From Cryptomeria japonica (lineage: Eukaryota; Streptophyta; Pinopsida; Cupressales; Cupressaceae), in contig NC_081413.1 in NCBI RefSeq assembly GCF_030272615.1, positions 182,416,951-182,480,950 of the forward strand: DNA of 64,000 nt, in the 5' to 3' direction. The notes under the pieces are model-generated. The model did not search any database, was not told where the DNA came from, and was given only the letters and a program-made list of their open reading frames with translations. A program made the position numbers and the translations under genes. Positions 1 to 10,600 of the stretch are shown here, piece after piece (the stretch's first letter is position 1; each line of letters opens with the position of its first letter).

Positions 1-519
1 ATCTTCATCTAGATCGAGCATAAATCTTTTTAATCAAAGATTAATCAAACAACCTTATTGTTCTTTAAAATCAAATAAATCTCTAGGGGCATATCAGTTT
101 CATTGTACCCAATCAACCTGATGTTGTCTTCGTCTGAATCACACTCAATCCAAATAGGTGTTCAGTGTCATCGCTTCAAATCAAGCTGTACATTTTCTCT
201 AATCGGTTCTTGTTCAATCAAGTTTGGAATTAGTTTCATCTCTTTGCTTAATCTAGTTCAATCAAGTTCTACATCGATACTCATTTCTTGATCAATCAAG
301 CTCAAGATCAGTATCTTGCTCTTTGTTGATCCTATTTCAATCAAGTTCAGGATCGGTGTTGCTTTAATCAACCTGTTCAACTTCATCGCTTCAAATCAAG
401 CTGAACATCTCACTCTTCATCAGTTTGTGATCCATCAAGTTCAGAACTGATAATCTGTTTGAAATTAATTTGTTTTTGAATCAATGAGCTGCTAGCACAT
501 CAATTCAAAGAGGGGCAAA
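1..519 (+). other. 3' internal end of a truncated Tat-like Ty3/gypsy element
   Basis: No coding frame of note. The stretch is built from a loose repeat centred on CAATCAAG followed by TTC or CTC, seen at roughly 213, 259, 291, 336, 397 and 435 with uneven spacing. It ends in a purine tract and then an LTR-like TG start, as in the 3' hypervariable region of Tat-lineage elements such as element D in this window. The rest of the element lies left of the window. Confidence 0.5.
506..519 (+). promoter_or_regulatory. Polypurine tract (plus-strand primer)
   Basis: The sequence CAAAGAGGGGCAAA sits directly before the TG that opens the following LTR. It is nearly the same as the tract before the 3' LTR of element D (43077-43090), which supports a related gypsy lineage. 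Confidence 0.6.
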
Positions 520-759
520 TGCAATACCCTAAAAATGGTAATCTAAACCATAGGCCCCTAATCTTGACTAGATCACCAAGGTCCTAACCAAAGGCAAATT
601 AAATCAATCATGAGCACCTAAATCTTTACAGATTTGGATTCCTAGGAGAATTCTCTCCCTCCTGGACCTAAAACCCTAATTTGTGGAAAATCCCTAAAAA
701 ATAGGAAATGGTGAAAATTGATGGAAAATCTTCTTCAAGACAAGGAAAGTTCGAAAAAG

Positions 760-1350
760 TCACCTATGGTTTTCCAATATTTTTTCTTTATTGAAAAAGT
801 CACCTATGGTTTTGTCTTCCATTATGTGGTTCAAACTTTCAGTTGAACTATAATTTTCTTTTTCTGCAAATTGATTCATTCGCAAAGATATTTCAGACAG
901 TAGATCATCTTGGTAAGAAGTTTGAATAAGATCTATGTTGGAACTAAAATTGTTTTTAAAATATTGGTTACAGGTGTTTTCTTCTGAATCTGAACTATTT
1001 AAAAAAGGATAGCAAGAGTTTTTGTCAAAATTGACAATTTGTGGGCTTATTAAAGGAGTTTTATAAATATCTTCAATCGATAAAAAATCTATATTACTAT
1101 GAATAATAGAGTTCAATTTATTAAGTAAATTAGACGATTTATGCAAATCATGGATTAGCGCTTGGTCACGTAAGTATTGATCCAATAATCGATTTACTTG
1201 TGACTTTATGAGTGAGATAGTTTCTTTCTCTGAGTACATGGCTCTCATCTCACCAATACGCAAAGAAAACAGATTGTTATGAATCGGAACTAAATTGGGA
1301 ACTAAATTTTTGATTATCGTGCAACAATTTTTTTTATCTTTTTTAGGCAC
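760..1350 (-). CDS. Unidentified 196-codon frame beside a plastid fragment
   Basis: An uninterrupted AT-rich frame starting MPKKDKKN, rich in Asn, Ser, Lys and Ile, with no membrane segment, signal peptide or motif that I recognise. It lies downstream of the cemA fragment on the same strand, with a plastid-style stem-loop between them. It may therefore be part of the same plastid-derived insert, perhaps a fast-evolving lineage-specific stretch of a plastid gene such as accD or ycf1, but that is speculation. Its 3' end (about 750-800) overlaps a short direct repeat containing AAAAAGTCACCTATGG, which shifts the frame. Alternatives are a chance frame or a separate TE remnant. Confidence 0.35.
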   Translation of the reverse strand: MPKKDKKNCCTIIKNLVPNLVPIHNNLFSLRIGEMRAMYSEKETISLIKSQVNRLLDQYLRDQALIHDLHKSSNLLNKLNSIIHSNIDFLSIEDIYKTPLISPQIVNFDKNSCYPFLNSSDSEENTCNQYFKNNFSSNIDLIQTSYQDDLLSEISLRMNQFAEKENYSSTESLNHIMEDKTIGDFFNKEKILENHR

Positions 1351-1383
1351 ATATTATCTTAGTTTATTTTTTATTATCATAGC

Positions 1384-1448
1384 AGGAGATTCAAAACGTA
1401 TTTCGTTATTTTGTATTGTAGTAGGAGATTCAAAACGTATTTCGTTAT
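1384..1448. repeat. 26-bp direct repeat, two copies
   Basis: AGGAGATTCAAAACGTATTT and the next six bases occur at 1384-1409 and again at 1423-1448, a 39-bp period. The copies lie between the unidentified frame and the cemA fragment. Short tandem duplications of this kind are common in plastid spacers. Confidence 0.8.
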
Positions 1449-1508
1449 GAACAGAAATTAACATCTTCATTTATATATGTAAAATTTGAGACCCATATGA
1501 ATTGCAGT

Positions 1509-1561
1509 GCAAAATAAAATGGTGGTAGGTAACTATCATACTTACCTGCCTGCAATTTTGC
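1509..1561 (-). terminator. Plastid-type 3' stem-loop downstream of cemA
   Basis: An inverted repeat. GCAAAAT (1509-1515) pairs with ATTTTGC (1555-1561), and GGTAGGTAA (1524-1532) pairs with TTACCTGCC (1542-1550), leaving a loop of about 9 nt. It lies about 90 bp past the cemA stop on the minus strand, where plastid transcripts usually carry a processing or stabilising hairpin. It would not be expected to work in nuclear DNA. Confidence 0.45.
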
Positions 1562-1651
1562 TACTATGTTAAACCTAAAGCTAAAAAATAAGAAGTATCA
1601 CCCTAAAAAATGTAAAAAAGAGGGGGGGTCAAATGGGGGAGAAACCATTGG

Positions 1652-2012
1652 TTATTCATTCATCGAGTGATAAATTACTACAAGTGAAGGAGATATACGA
1701 TTTAAATGATGGAAGATCCAATATTTGAAAATTGTGTCTAAGATGACTGGAAAAGTTGAAACAAGACCAGATATTATTCGTTCGTTATGAGCAAATCCAT
1801 AATTTTTGAAGATCCAATTGATCATCAGTTCCCAACCATGGGGCAAATGAAACCCAATACATAGATCTGTTACTAAAAGAATAGAAAAAGCTTTCATTGT
1901 ATCGCTTAGGCTATAGAAGACTTCTTGGATCTAAGAATTTAGAATGCCAAGTTTCTTCTTACCTAGAATGAGACAAACACTTAGAAGAACCAAACCTATT
2001 AGATTTGCTAAT
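1652..2012 (-). pseudogene. cemA: cemA fragment, nuclear copy of plastid DNA
   Basis: The minus strand encodes the C-terminal part (about 115 residues) of the plastid envelope membrane protein CemA (Ycf10), which takes part in inorganic carbon uptake and proton exchange. Recognisable motifs are [38 protein letters not shown] and the end [13 protein letters not shown]. An in-frame TAG stands where family members have Trp in the LNSWAQE motif, so TGG has become TAG. The N-terminal half is missing and similarity fades near 2012. The stop, the truncation and the LTR sequence on both sides show an inactive nuclear plastid insertion (NUPT). A plastid RNA-editing explanation is unlikely here. Confidence 0.85.
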
Positions 2013-2912
2013 TAATTCCCGGTTATCAATATCACATGGAAACTAAATCGCTCAATATTAATTAAATAATTATTTAATTAATTAATCACTCTAAGTAAAT
2101 AATTTTAATCAATTATCTTATTTATTCAATTAAATATCCTAGCATATTTAATTAATAAATCAATTTTCTATTAAAACATCAAAAAAGAATTAATTGGGAA
2201 AAAGGAATTAATTTGGAAAAGAATTTAAAATTGAGAAAAGAAATCAAAATGGAATTAAATTGAAAAATCTTAGAAAAGAAATTAAATGAAATAAAAATCA
2301 AAATTGAATATAAAATATAAAATATGAAATAAATAAGTTTTTCTAATTTTATCTTAAAATTAGTTCAATTTTCTTTAAAGTTGAGAAAAGCAGCCAATCG
2401 TATCAATTCACCTGGATTGTGCTTCCTCTTGGAGAATCTCTCCTGGTCATCATTGATCGATCTTGACCATTGGTCTCTCTCTGGATTTTCTATAAATCTA
2501 GGCCTTCATCTCTCATAAAAAAAGAACTTGGAGATTATTGATATTATGTTGTTTTTGCTCTAGGCTTATTGAGATTTGTGCATTGAGATATTACATATTA
2601 GTTATTGCATATTTATTAAATCATCTAGCTTAATATTTCTTAAAATCATGTTAGATTAATCATCCATATCTAGCTTGATCTTGCATCCATTTAGCTCAAT
2701 TTCATACTCATATAGATTACATCCTTCATTTAGATGTCGTCTAGTCACTAGTGTTGCATATGAAATTTGAGAGCAAAACTAAACTCACATGTACTAGAAG
2801 GCAATAGGTCGCTTTGTAATGGTTTATTGTTCATTATTGATTATTGATTTACTAACCATGCATCTAATGACTTAATTGAAGTGTTGTGTATTCAGATATA
2901 GATACATATACA

Positions 2913-5760
2913 AATCCACTTTTCTCACACACACTTATATGATATTATAGAATTTTAGTTTTTTTATATCATTATATTAAAAATTAAAAAATAAATATTT
3001 TTTCTACTAAATAAAATTAATTAGTTTATGTGAGAAAATTTTTATTTATATAGTTTTGTCTGGTGCATACATCCCATTATGTGTTAGTCTTTATGTATAT
3101 AATGACAACATAAGGTTTAATGCCCTATTGTCATTATATAAGCACCTGACATTATAAAAGCATCTTGATGTAATAAGTAGTAAAGAATATTTTTGAGATA
3201 ATTATATGCAATAAATAGTAAGTAATATGTTCTCCAAATAATTAGTGTTATTGAAATAATTATATATCTATAAAAAAGCTTGTTGAATAAATTTTTTTAA
3301 AGTAAATGATTAAAAATATAATTTTTTTAAAAATAAAATAATAAATAAAATTATTAAAATAGTTATATAGATCATAAGTTCAAAGGAGTGTAAAATATAA
3401 AATGAAGTAACTAAAATTGAAGAAACAAGAATCAAATGCTACTTACACTATGTTGTATGTTAATCAAGATTTCAAAATAATCTAACAAAAAGAAAACATG
3501 ATTTCTCCATTCACACTTCTCATAAGGTGATCATATTTTAAAACCCATGTTTACATCAATCATGCTATAAAGACCCTTGAAGAAAATAATAGATAGCTCT
3601 TTTGTGATCACTTCAATTATAGTGAGATCATCTCATAGGAAAATCTTCAAGCTTCACATACTATTATCATGATCTTGTAGAAGATTGCAAATTTAATAGA
3701 AAACATGGCAACATATCATATATATCCACGCGCAAGCAAGAAATACTGAATTGTTGATTTCTAAAATTAAACCTAAACATGCAAAAAAACTTACCTTCTT
3801 GGTGAAAAAATGTAACCATTTCTTCAATGTATCTTTCTATTTAGGGTAGTTTCTTCAACACCATGGTGACTCTACTAGTAAAATATATTGGTTCAAGTAG
3901 TCTAGGTGCTTAAGGCTTTCAATCAAATGGTAAATTCATTCCAGTATATACTATTTCTCAGAGAAGTGGATCTAGTTTTAGTCATTTTATGGAATTACAT
4001 TTTGAATGAATGTCTATCTTCTTTTATGATTTATCATGTCAATGCATAATGAATATATATCTTATTTATACCCATTTTATGGAAGTGTAGTTTTTATGCC
4101 TCCTTATCAACTATATCAAACTAAGAATACTTATGGTTTTATCCAAAATTCCCTTTCTATGATAACTTATTAATGTTTTCCTAGTTCTTGCCTCTCTCAC
4201 ACCCCTACGCAACCTTCTTGGTAGCCTACCTATGCTATTCATCAATCTCAAGGGGCCTATTTTATGCCTAATTAGCATGATTATCCTTCTAGTTGGCCCC
4301 AAAGTATTAACAACATGAAAACTAAAAGCCTGATAGATATATTATTATATTTTCAAGAGTGTAGATAAATGTTATTGAAATAGAGGAGTTTAACTTATAT
4401 GAATAAGAACTTTCTTATCAAGCTTACCTTCATTAGCGAGAGATGGAAGCACAAAGAAGGTATGAGGAAAAATATATCACTAGGTAGATTGTATCTAAAG
4501 AGACATAAATTAGACAAGGAACACAATTAGCCCATCCCATTTTTATGTTCAAAATCCCATGTTTTATAAGCTCTTATTCCTTGCAAGATCTTGCACCTAT
4601 TTAAAATCACTAGATATTATATAGCATAAAAAGCCTTCTCAAAATAATGTTCCCCATCAAGAGACTTATATTTCTCTATATTCCTTACCAAATTATTCCT
4701 TTTCATAGCACTATTTAACTCTTCAAAGATGGACCTATGGTATAGAAAGTTGACTTGCTCAGTAAGCCAAACAAGGAGGTGCTGGATGAGAATAATCAAC
4801 TTTCTATTAAATTTGCAAGTTCTCATATTTTATTAAGACTAAAAAATTAGACCTATTAAAGGAGAATGCAAGCACAATAAGCTGGAGTAGCAAGATACTA
4901 GGATGGTGGGTCATGGTGACAAAGAAGATTGTGTATGTGGCATAAAATATTCAATTGAATCAACTCATGTAGTTGATTTCTCAAAGAATAGTCTAGCCTA
5001 CAATGAAGGAAAAACATACATTAGCCTGCAATGAAAACAATGAATAATTTTATTTCATTTGACGTCTTTCCTTTCTTTTTCACCCTTTATTATTTTTAAG
5101 TTCCTAAATATGTTTTTATGCATGAGGACAACATGGAAACTGCACTGTATGTAGAAAATCATAAAAAAATGACTTGGTTATAGTGGTGGATATGGAGGAT
5201 GTTTTGTGTCATGTGTTTAGATGTGTCATAGTTAGTTTCCAAGAACAAATTAAAATAGTGACACAACCTAAGAAAATTATATCTTCACTTGAAGTTCCTC
5301 ACAATGATTATTCTCATTTTGATTAATATTGCATCAACTTGAATTATAGTGCTATATGTTGGTTATCTAGTGTCTCTAAGATTGGTAAGGATGAGTATGA
5401 GGTATTCATCCAATATAAAGGTAAAATATCTTGTAATAGGGATGATGATGTACTTGATCTACCCAAATTTGAGTGCTTTACTCAATACAAGGATACAATT
5501 TCAATGATTTTGAGAAACAACACATAAATCAAGAAGAATATCAAGAAGTTGTCCAACTTTATAGTATGATAGAGATTATTTGTTTTCTTTTGATGTGCAT
5601 GAGGAAGAGCTTCCCTACATATTTCAACAAATAGGTATGTCATAATGTGCTTTACCATATTAGTTAGAAATATTATCTTTTGGTTTTAGTTCATGTTATA
5701 AGGGGGCTATTTTTTATAATAGTAGGGTTCCCTTATCTAGGGAAAAGTTTTAATCCTCCA
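2913..5760. other. AT-rich intergenic DNA without a recognisable gene
   Basis: Only short chance frames of 60-90 codons. One 13-bp perfect inverted repeat, TATATAATGACAA at 3096-3108 and its complement at 3128-3140, could be a small hairpin. No LTR ends, domains or RNA genes were seen. Element A is inserted at the right edge. Confidence 0.6.
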
Positions 5761-5765
5761 TAGGT

Positions 5766-6561
5766 TGTTGGAATTCTATACTTTAATGAGAATAGTTGAT
5801 GTTGTCATTGATGGCAACAAACTAGCAACCAACCAAAAATAGGTTTCTACATGCCTAGCATCACATATATCAGACACCGGCAGACACCGACACTGGCAGG
5901 CTCTTACATTGACATTCAAATTACATCGACAACAAAGCATACCGACACTCAAGATAACATGGGATGAACTTTTGTTTATTGTAATATAATTATCTTTTGT
6001 AAGCCGACATGGTATATTGTAAAGACTCATATATGTATGAGATCTTATAGATCATTTTGTAATGAAGTATACAAATGTATGGTAGAAGATAGTTGTTTAG
6101 TAGCAACGAAGGTTTTTGGTTAAGGTATCTATCTAAGCTTAAACCGGTACTGAACCTGGCATTAGAGATGTTGTTTTGACCAGTACATTGTATTGGATTT
6201 AATTATCCATTTTGTAGTTAGTGAGACTCTTCATTGAGCAGTGAGCTCTAGGCTATTGGCCTCCCTACATGTGTAGGCCCCTTTAATGTAAGTAGTATGT
6301 ATTCATTGGCTAGTGAGTAAATATTATGGGTCACAAACCCAACCGAGGTTTGTCCCACAGCAGGTTTCCTCACTAAAATATCTTGTGTTATGGTGTGTTT
6401 CTATGTTGTCTCTGTTATTTCTATTTACTGCATTTATTCTTATTTACCGGTACACTGTTTTGGGTTGCAAAGTTATAAATAAGTTTAAATATTCAATACA
6501 CCGGTTAGATATTGATTCACCCCCCCTCTTTGTGTCTATGGGACTGTCATTGAATCTAACA
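5766..6561 (+). repeat. Element A 5' LTR
   Basis: A 796-bp direct copy of 19218-20008 with scattered substitutions. TG...CA ends. It contains a TTGTCATTGATGGCAA motif about 36 bp from the start and a C-rich tract (CACCCCCCCTC) about 40 bp before the end, both shared with other copia-type LTRs here. Confidence 0.9.
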
Positions 6562-6563
6562 AT

Positions 6564-6576
6564 TGGTATCAGAGCC
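6564..6576 (+). promoter_or_regulatory. Element A primer binding site
   Basis: TGGTATCAGAGCC, two bases after the LTR end. It matches the standard plant site complementary to the 3' end of initiator tRNA-Met. Confidence 0.9.
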
Positions 6577-6632
6577 TAGTCCTCTATTTGCAAAAGCCTA
6601 ACATCTTAAGGAATATTCTGAAACTGGTACAG

Positions 6633-7745
6633 ATGGAGAACTTAAGAAAATAGTTGGAAGGAGCTCTTGAAGATTTTGATGCAAAAAAATTAAAGAATAT
6701 CAAACTTGAAGATGATCTGAGGAATGCTAAGGAATTCATTAAAGGACTTCAAGAAAATATGGTTATAGCACAAAATAAGAGAAAGGAACTTCATGAGAAG
6801 ATGCAGAATGATGATAATGAAAAGGAAACTCTTAGAGACATTGTAAATAAGTTAAGGAAAGAGAACACTAATATGAAGAATGAAATGCAAGATATGACTA
6901 TGAGGTTATGTAAGGATATTGAAGATAGGAAGAAGAATGAAGAAGACTCGACTAGAAGACTTATTGATGTAGGAAATGAAAATCTGAGACTTGTTCATGA
7001 AAATGATATGCTAAAGATAGATCTGATTCACATGCAACATGATAAGGAGGAGCTTACAAGACAAGTTGGAATTCCGGAAAATGAGTTGGTTACTGCAAAT
7101 GAACACAAAGACAAATTCAAGAAAAGTTTAGAAAGGATTGATGACATGCTGAAAAGACAAAAACCTGATGGAGATACAAATGGACTTGGATTTGAACATG
7201 GAGAAAGTTCTGGTACTCCAAATAATCAAGATCAGAACAAACTAGTAAGACAACCTAATGCTTATAAATTTAATGGGAAATGTTTCAATTGCAACAAGTA
7301 TGGTCATAGAAAAAATCAATGTAGATTTAGAAATAACCAGAATACAAACTCACCCACTAGTCAATGTTCCAAATGCCAAAAAGTTGGTCATAATTCAAAA
7401 AATTGCAGAATGAATGTGAAATGCTATGTTTGTGGTAGATTTGGGCATTTATCTAATCAATATAGATCACAAACCAGTCAAGGATATGGAAAGACTATTC
7501 AGAGGAATAATGTAACTTGTTATGCATGTAACAAGATTGGAAATATTGCAAAATTTTGCAGAAGCAAGACTATACTGACAAACAAGAAAAGATCTAGTTT
7601 GAAGCGCAAAGAAAAGGTAGATGAAGTAAAGCAAGAATTTTCAAAACAATGGATTAAGAAGAGTGACCAGAAAGTTGATGAATCTATCTCTACATCGATA
7701 GATCAGAGTAACCCTCCACTGGTAGGAGATTCTTCATCTAATTGA
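6633..7745 (+). pseudogene. Element A ORF1: coiled-coil, zinc-knuckle Gag-like protein
   Basis: The frame opens with ATG at 6633 but meets TAG at 6651-6653, then runs open for 363 codons from 6654. The first 180 residues are charged and heptad-like (coiled coil). From about residue 205 there are four CCHC knuckles. CFNCNKYGHRKNQC and CSKCQKVGHNSKNC keep all ligands. CYVCGRFGHLSNQY has lost the last Cys, and CYACNKIGNIAKFC has Asn for His. Such knuckles bind RNA in retroelement capsids, so packaging is the likely role. A Lys-, Ser- and Asp-rich tail follows. No UBN2 or other standard Gag core domain was recognised, so this may be an unusual or derived Gag. Translation could begin downstream of the stop. 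Confidence 0.7.
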
Positions 7746-8041
7746 GGAATAATCCTTAGGGGGTATTGTAGCAAGTTGAAAATCATGCTACCCTTGGTTG
7801 ATGGTGAGAAGATACATTTCTTCTTTACTGGCAGATGTGTTAAGTTTTCACTTAATCGGTGAGCATTTAATGCAGTTTTAAAGAACCTTTTTGGCTATAA
7901 AACATTGTAAAGTCCCTCATTTCGTCTCACCAATCATTCAAACATTTAGAGAGCATGAAACTGAGTAAGGGCATCTTAAGGTAGAGCTGCGAAGTGATTT
8001 TTAGGCATTTAGAGAACTTCAGTTAAGAGGTATTTATCATA

Positions 8042-9110
8042 ATGGCAACCTCATCTTCTATTCATGGGTTTATTGCAAAACCTATCATTGTTGAAAACGT
8101 CAAACAACCTAGAACCATGTTTAAGATTATCCCCAAGATTGCAAAGTAGGATGATTCTATCAGATCTTTTTTGAAAATTCCGAAGGGTGTAGCATTTGCT
8201 GAAGACTCTAGAATCTACATACATTGCAACATAGAAAACCTAGGGCCTAAGGATTTGAAGAAAATATTTAATGAGGTTATTACTGATGAAAAAGGTGCAA
8301 TTAAACTTGGACATACGATTGTGGAAGACTTAGGTTTTGTAGAAATTCTGAACATTCCTTAATTTCCAAAGGAAGTTGTAAGACTTGCATTAAGCAGAGT
8401 CCATGGAGAGTTCATATGGTTAGAATCTATTTGCAAGATAACCAAGGAAGCATTTAAGGTAGTCACTAGTTTACCTTCAACTGGTAGTAGGCCTGATAAA
8501 ACCAAGAAAATACCTAACAAGGGAGTTATGGAGTTAACCGGAGCCACATTTGATAGCAGCTCACTTAGAGTCAATGATGTCAAGGATACAAATGTGAGAT
8601 ATATTAGTATGGTACTTAGATATAAAGCAACACATGCCAATAGACTGAATTCGGTTTCTAGCCTTTCTATTCACAGTGCATATGAGATGGTGAACAATAG
8701 TACTAAGATAGATGTTTGTGAATAGCTTAAGGATGAACTGATTGACAATTTGAAGAAGATTAAGGGAGATAAGAAAGGTACTTTCTATTTTGGGAACCTT
8801 CTAGTATGCTTGATACTATATTTCACCAAAGAGATACCCGACATAGGTCACAAGGATTTTCATTAAGACATCCAAGTAGGAAAACAAATACAAGAAGCTT
8901 TCACAGGTATTGGCACTGACCATGACAAGAACATTGTAGATTACTTCAAAACATTTAAAACTAAGATGAGAGTGAGAGAGAGATTACCGTAGAAAATAGC
9001 TGATAAGTATGACAAGCAAATTTGTTTTGTCATTAAATGAGATGAGACTTGGATGGAATTAGTAAGCCCTAGAACTATTTGGGTTACTGAGATGGGTTAT
9101 GAGGTAGACC
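8042..9110 (+). pseudogene. Element A ORF2, 5' part (additional ORF of unknown function)
   Basis: From ATG at 8042 the reading frame stays coherent to 9110, where element B interrupts it, but it carries about six stops (TAG, TAA and TGA). Visible pieces include VAFAEDSRIYIHCNIENLGP and FIWLESICKITKEAFKVV. The style recalls the additional ORFs carried by some plant LTR elements, but I cannot assign a domain. The frame resumes at 16697 after one copy of the target duplication is discounted. Together the two parts would encode roughly 1,100 residues with no polymerase motif. Confidence 0.55.
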
Positions 9111-10535
9111 TGTTGGCATTTCAATTAGGATATTGAGAAGGTTGTTCATAATTATGGATATAACTGATTAAGGATGTTTACTATCTTCACAATATTATTT
9201 TGTCATCGATGTCAAGAAATTGATTTTCTGATTTAGTATGATGCTGCCATATCTTAAGAAGTATGTTTTGAAGAGAATTAAGATGTCGGTAAAAGACACA
9301 GAAAGAATGTGATGAATAAGGGGAGGAATAAGTTATTCAATGGGCAACTATTACCGAGTTAGACAATGATGAGATCATGTTGTTTAGATTTTTTTGATAT
9401 CCTACATATGCTATTGTTTGTAAGGTTAATACTATACTATGTTACCGAGCAAGGAACCTAGTCAGTAAACCCTAAGGAGCCTAGTCGATAAACCCTAAGG
9501 TTATCACTATCGGTTAATGAAGGCAAAATGTCTATCGAGTGAAGTTTACTATTTATCGAGTTGCAACCGAGTAATAACAGAATGCATTGGATGAATACAT
9601 ACGTTATTTAATGATGGAAGCTGATGAGCTAGTTATGATTAAATGATTGATACAATGTGTATGAAGTTTGTTAAGGATCTATGGCAATGGAAAATTGACA
9701 GGAAGATCTACAACTCAGATTGAACTAAAATACCCTAGCACAAGTTCCAATGTGAGGTAAAACATTTTTTGATCAAAGGATACATTGAACTTGGTCAAGA
9801 TTGAAGATCTAATGGCTATGATTGATCATGGGAAATGTGATCAAAGAGATCAAGCGGTTAGCAAATTGTCTATAAATAAGGAACTGTTGATAAAAAATGA
9901 ATACGGGCAAGTGTAAGCATAGGGATGCTACATAGTGATTACCAAGCACAGAAGCTTGAAGACCTGTTTGAATAACAAAGTAAGGAGCCCAGCAGAGGGA
10001 CAAGATAAGTCCTATGACTAGATTGTATTGAGTAAATAAGAATCTGCTTTAGCATTTTAGATGCAAAGTTGCAGACATATTCATTACTGCTATTTATTTG
10101 TAAGTGATAGAAAATCTCTTAACCGAGTGGACTTAACAGTCTTATTTGTAAATCCTCTAGCAAGGTGACATTTTGATTGAGTGTTTGAAACCCTTTAACA
10201 AGGTCACCTCTAACAAGGTGAAGATCCTAATAGATTTGAAGGAAATCCCTTAATCTTTAACAGGATTTTCTTTTAACCAAGCATACTCTAGAAGAGTATG
10301 TTTCTTACTGGGTCCAAAATCCCATAGTGGTTTTTCCCTATTTGGGTTTCCATGTTAAATCTGGTGTTATGAGTGTTGTTATGATTATGTGTTCTTAAGT
10401 TTGCATGTTTTATAGTTTTGGATACATATATCTGTTAAAGCTACCGAGGTTTAATCTGTTGAATATATTGAAGATTAAGTTTGTATGATTCACCCCCCCC
10501 TCTCATCTTATTAAAAATTGGCATGAGAGTTATAA
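9111..10535 (+). repeat. Element B 5' LTR
   Basis: 1,425 bp, starting TGTTGGCATT. It aligns along its length with 15218-16691, with substitutions and small indels. The 3' copy has an extra piece near 15855 and another near 16380. The end in this copy is TTATAA where the 3' LTR has TTATCA. A C-rich tract lies about 40 bp before the end. Confidence 0.88.
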
Positions 10536-10537
10536 AT

Positions 10538-10549
10538 TCGTTTCAGAGC
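10538..10549 (+). promoter_or_regulatory. Element B primer binding site (degraded)
   Basis: TCGTTTCAGAGC, two bases after the LTR. It matches the initiator tRNA-Met site TGGTATCAGAGC at 9 of 12 positions, so the site has drifted. Confidence 0.7.
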
Positions 10550-10600
10550 TTTGGACTCCAGAAGAAAAGTTTAAAGGTACTTGAGGAAAAGATCCAAAGA

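Larger units (their letters stand above)
520..2912 (+). mobile_element. 3' LTR of a truncated gypsy element, interrupted by plastid DNA
   Basis: It starts TGCAATACCC right after the polypurine tract. After the plastid-derived block (about 740-2012) the sequence resumes with AT-rich TTAATTAAATAA-type runs (2040-2340) and a TATA-like ATAAATCTAGG near 2490, the same layout as the D-family LTR. The right end is placed at ACATATACA by analogy with the ATACA terminus of D, without a matching target duplication, so it is only a guess. Confidence 0.45.

Noticed and set aside
3096-3140. 13-bp perfect inverted repeat as a possible MITE
   Set aside because: No target duplication or second copy in the window; a single hairpin is not enough to call an element.
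4111-4302. 63-codon Arg-rich minus-strand frame resembling a ribosomal or basic peptide
   Set aside because: Short, no homologue that I recognise, in AT-rich DNA without other coding signs.
6313-6579. 88-codon hydrophobic frame in the element A 5' LTR (and its copy at 19755)
   Set aside because: Lies wholly in the LTR and the 3' copy is shorter. Looks like chance, not an envelope-like protein.
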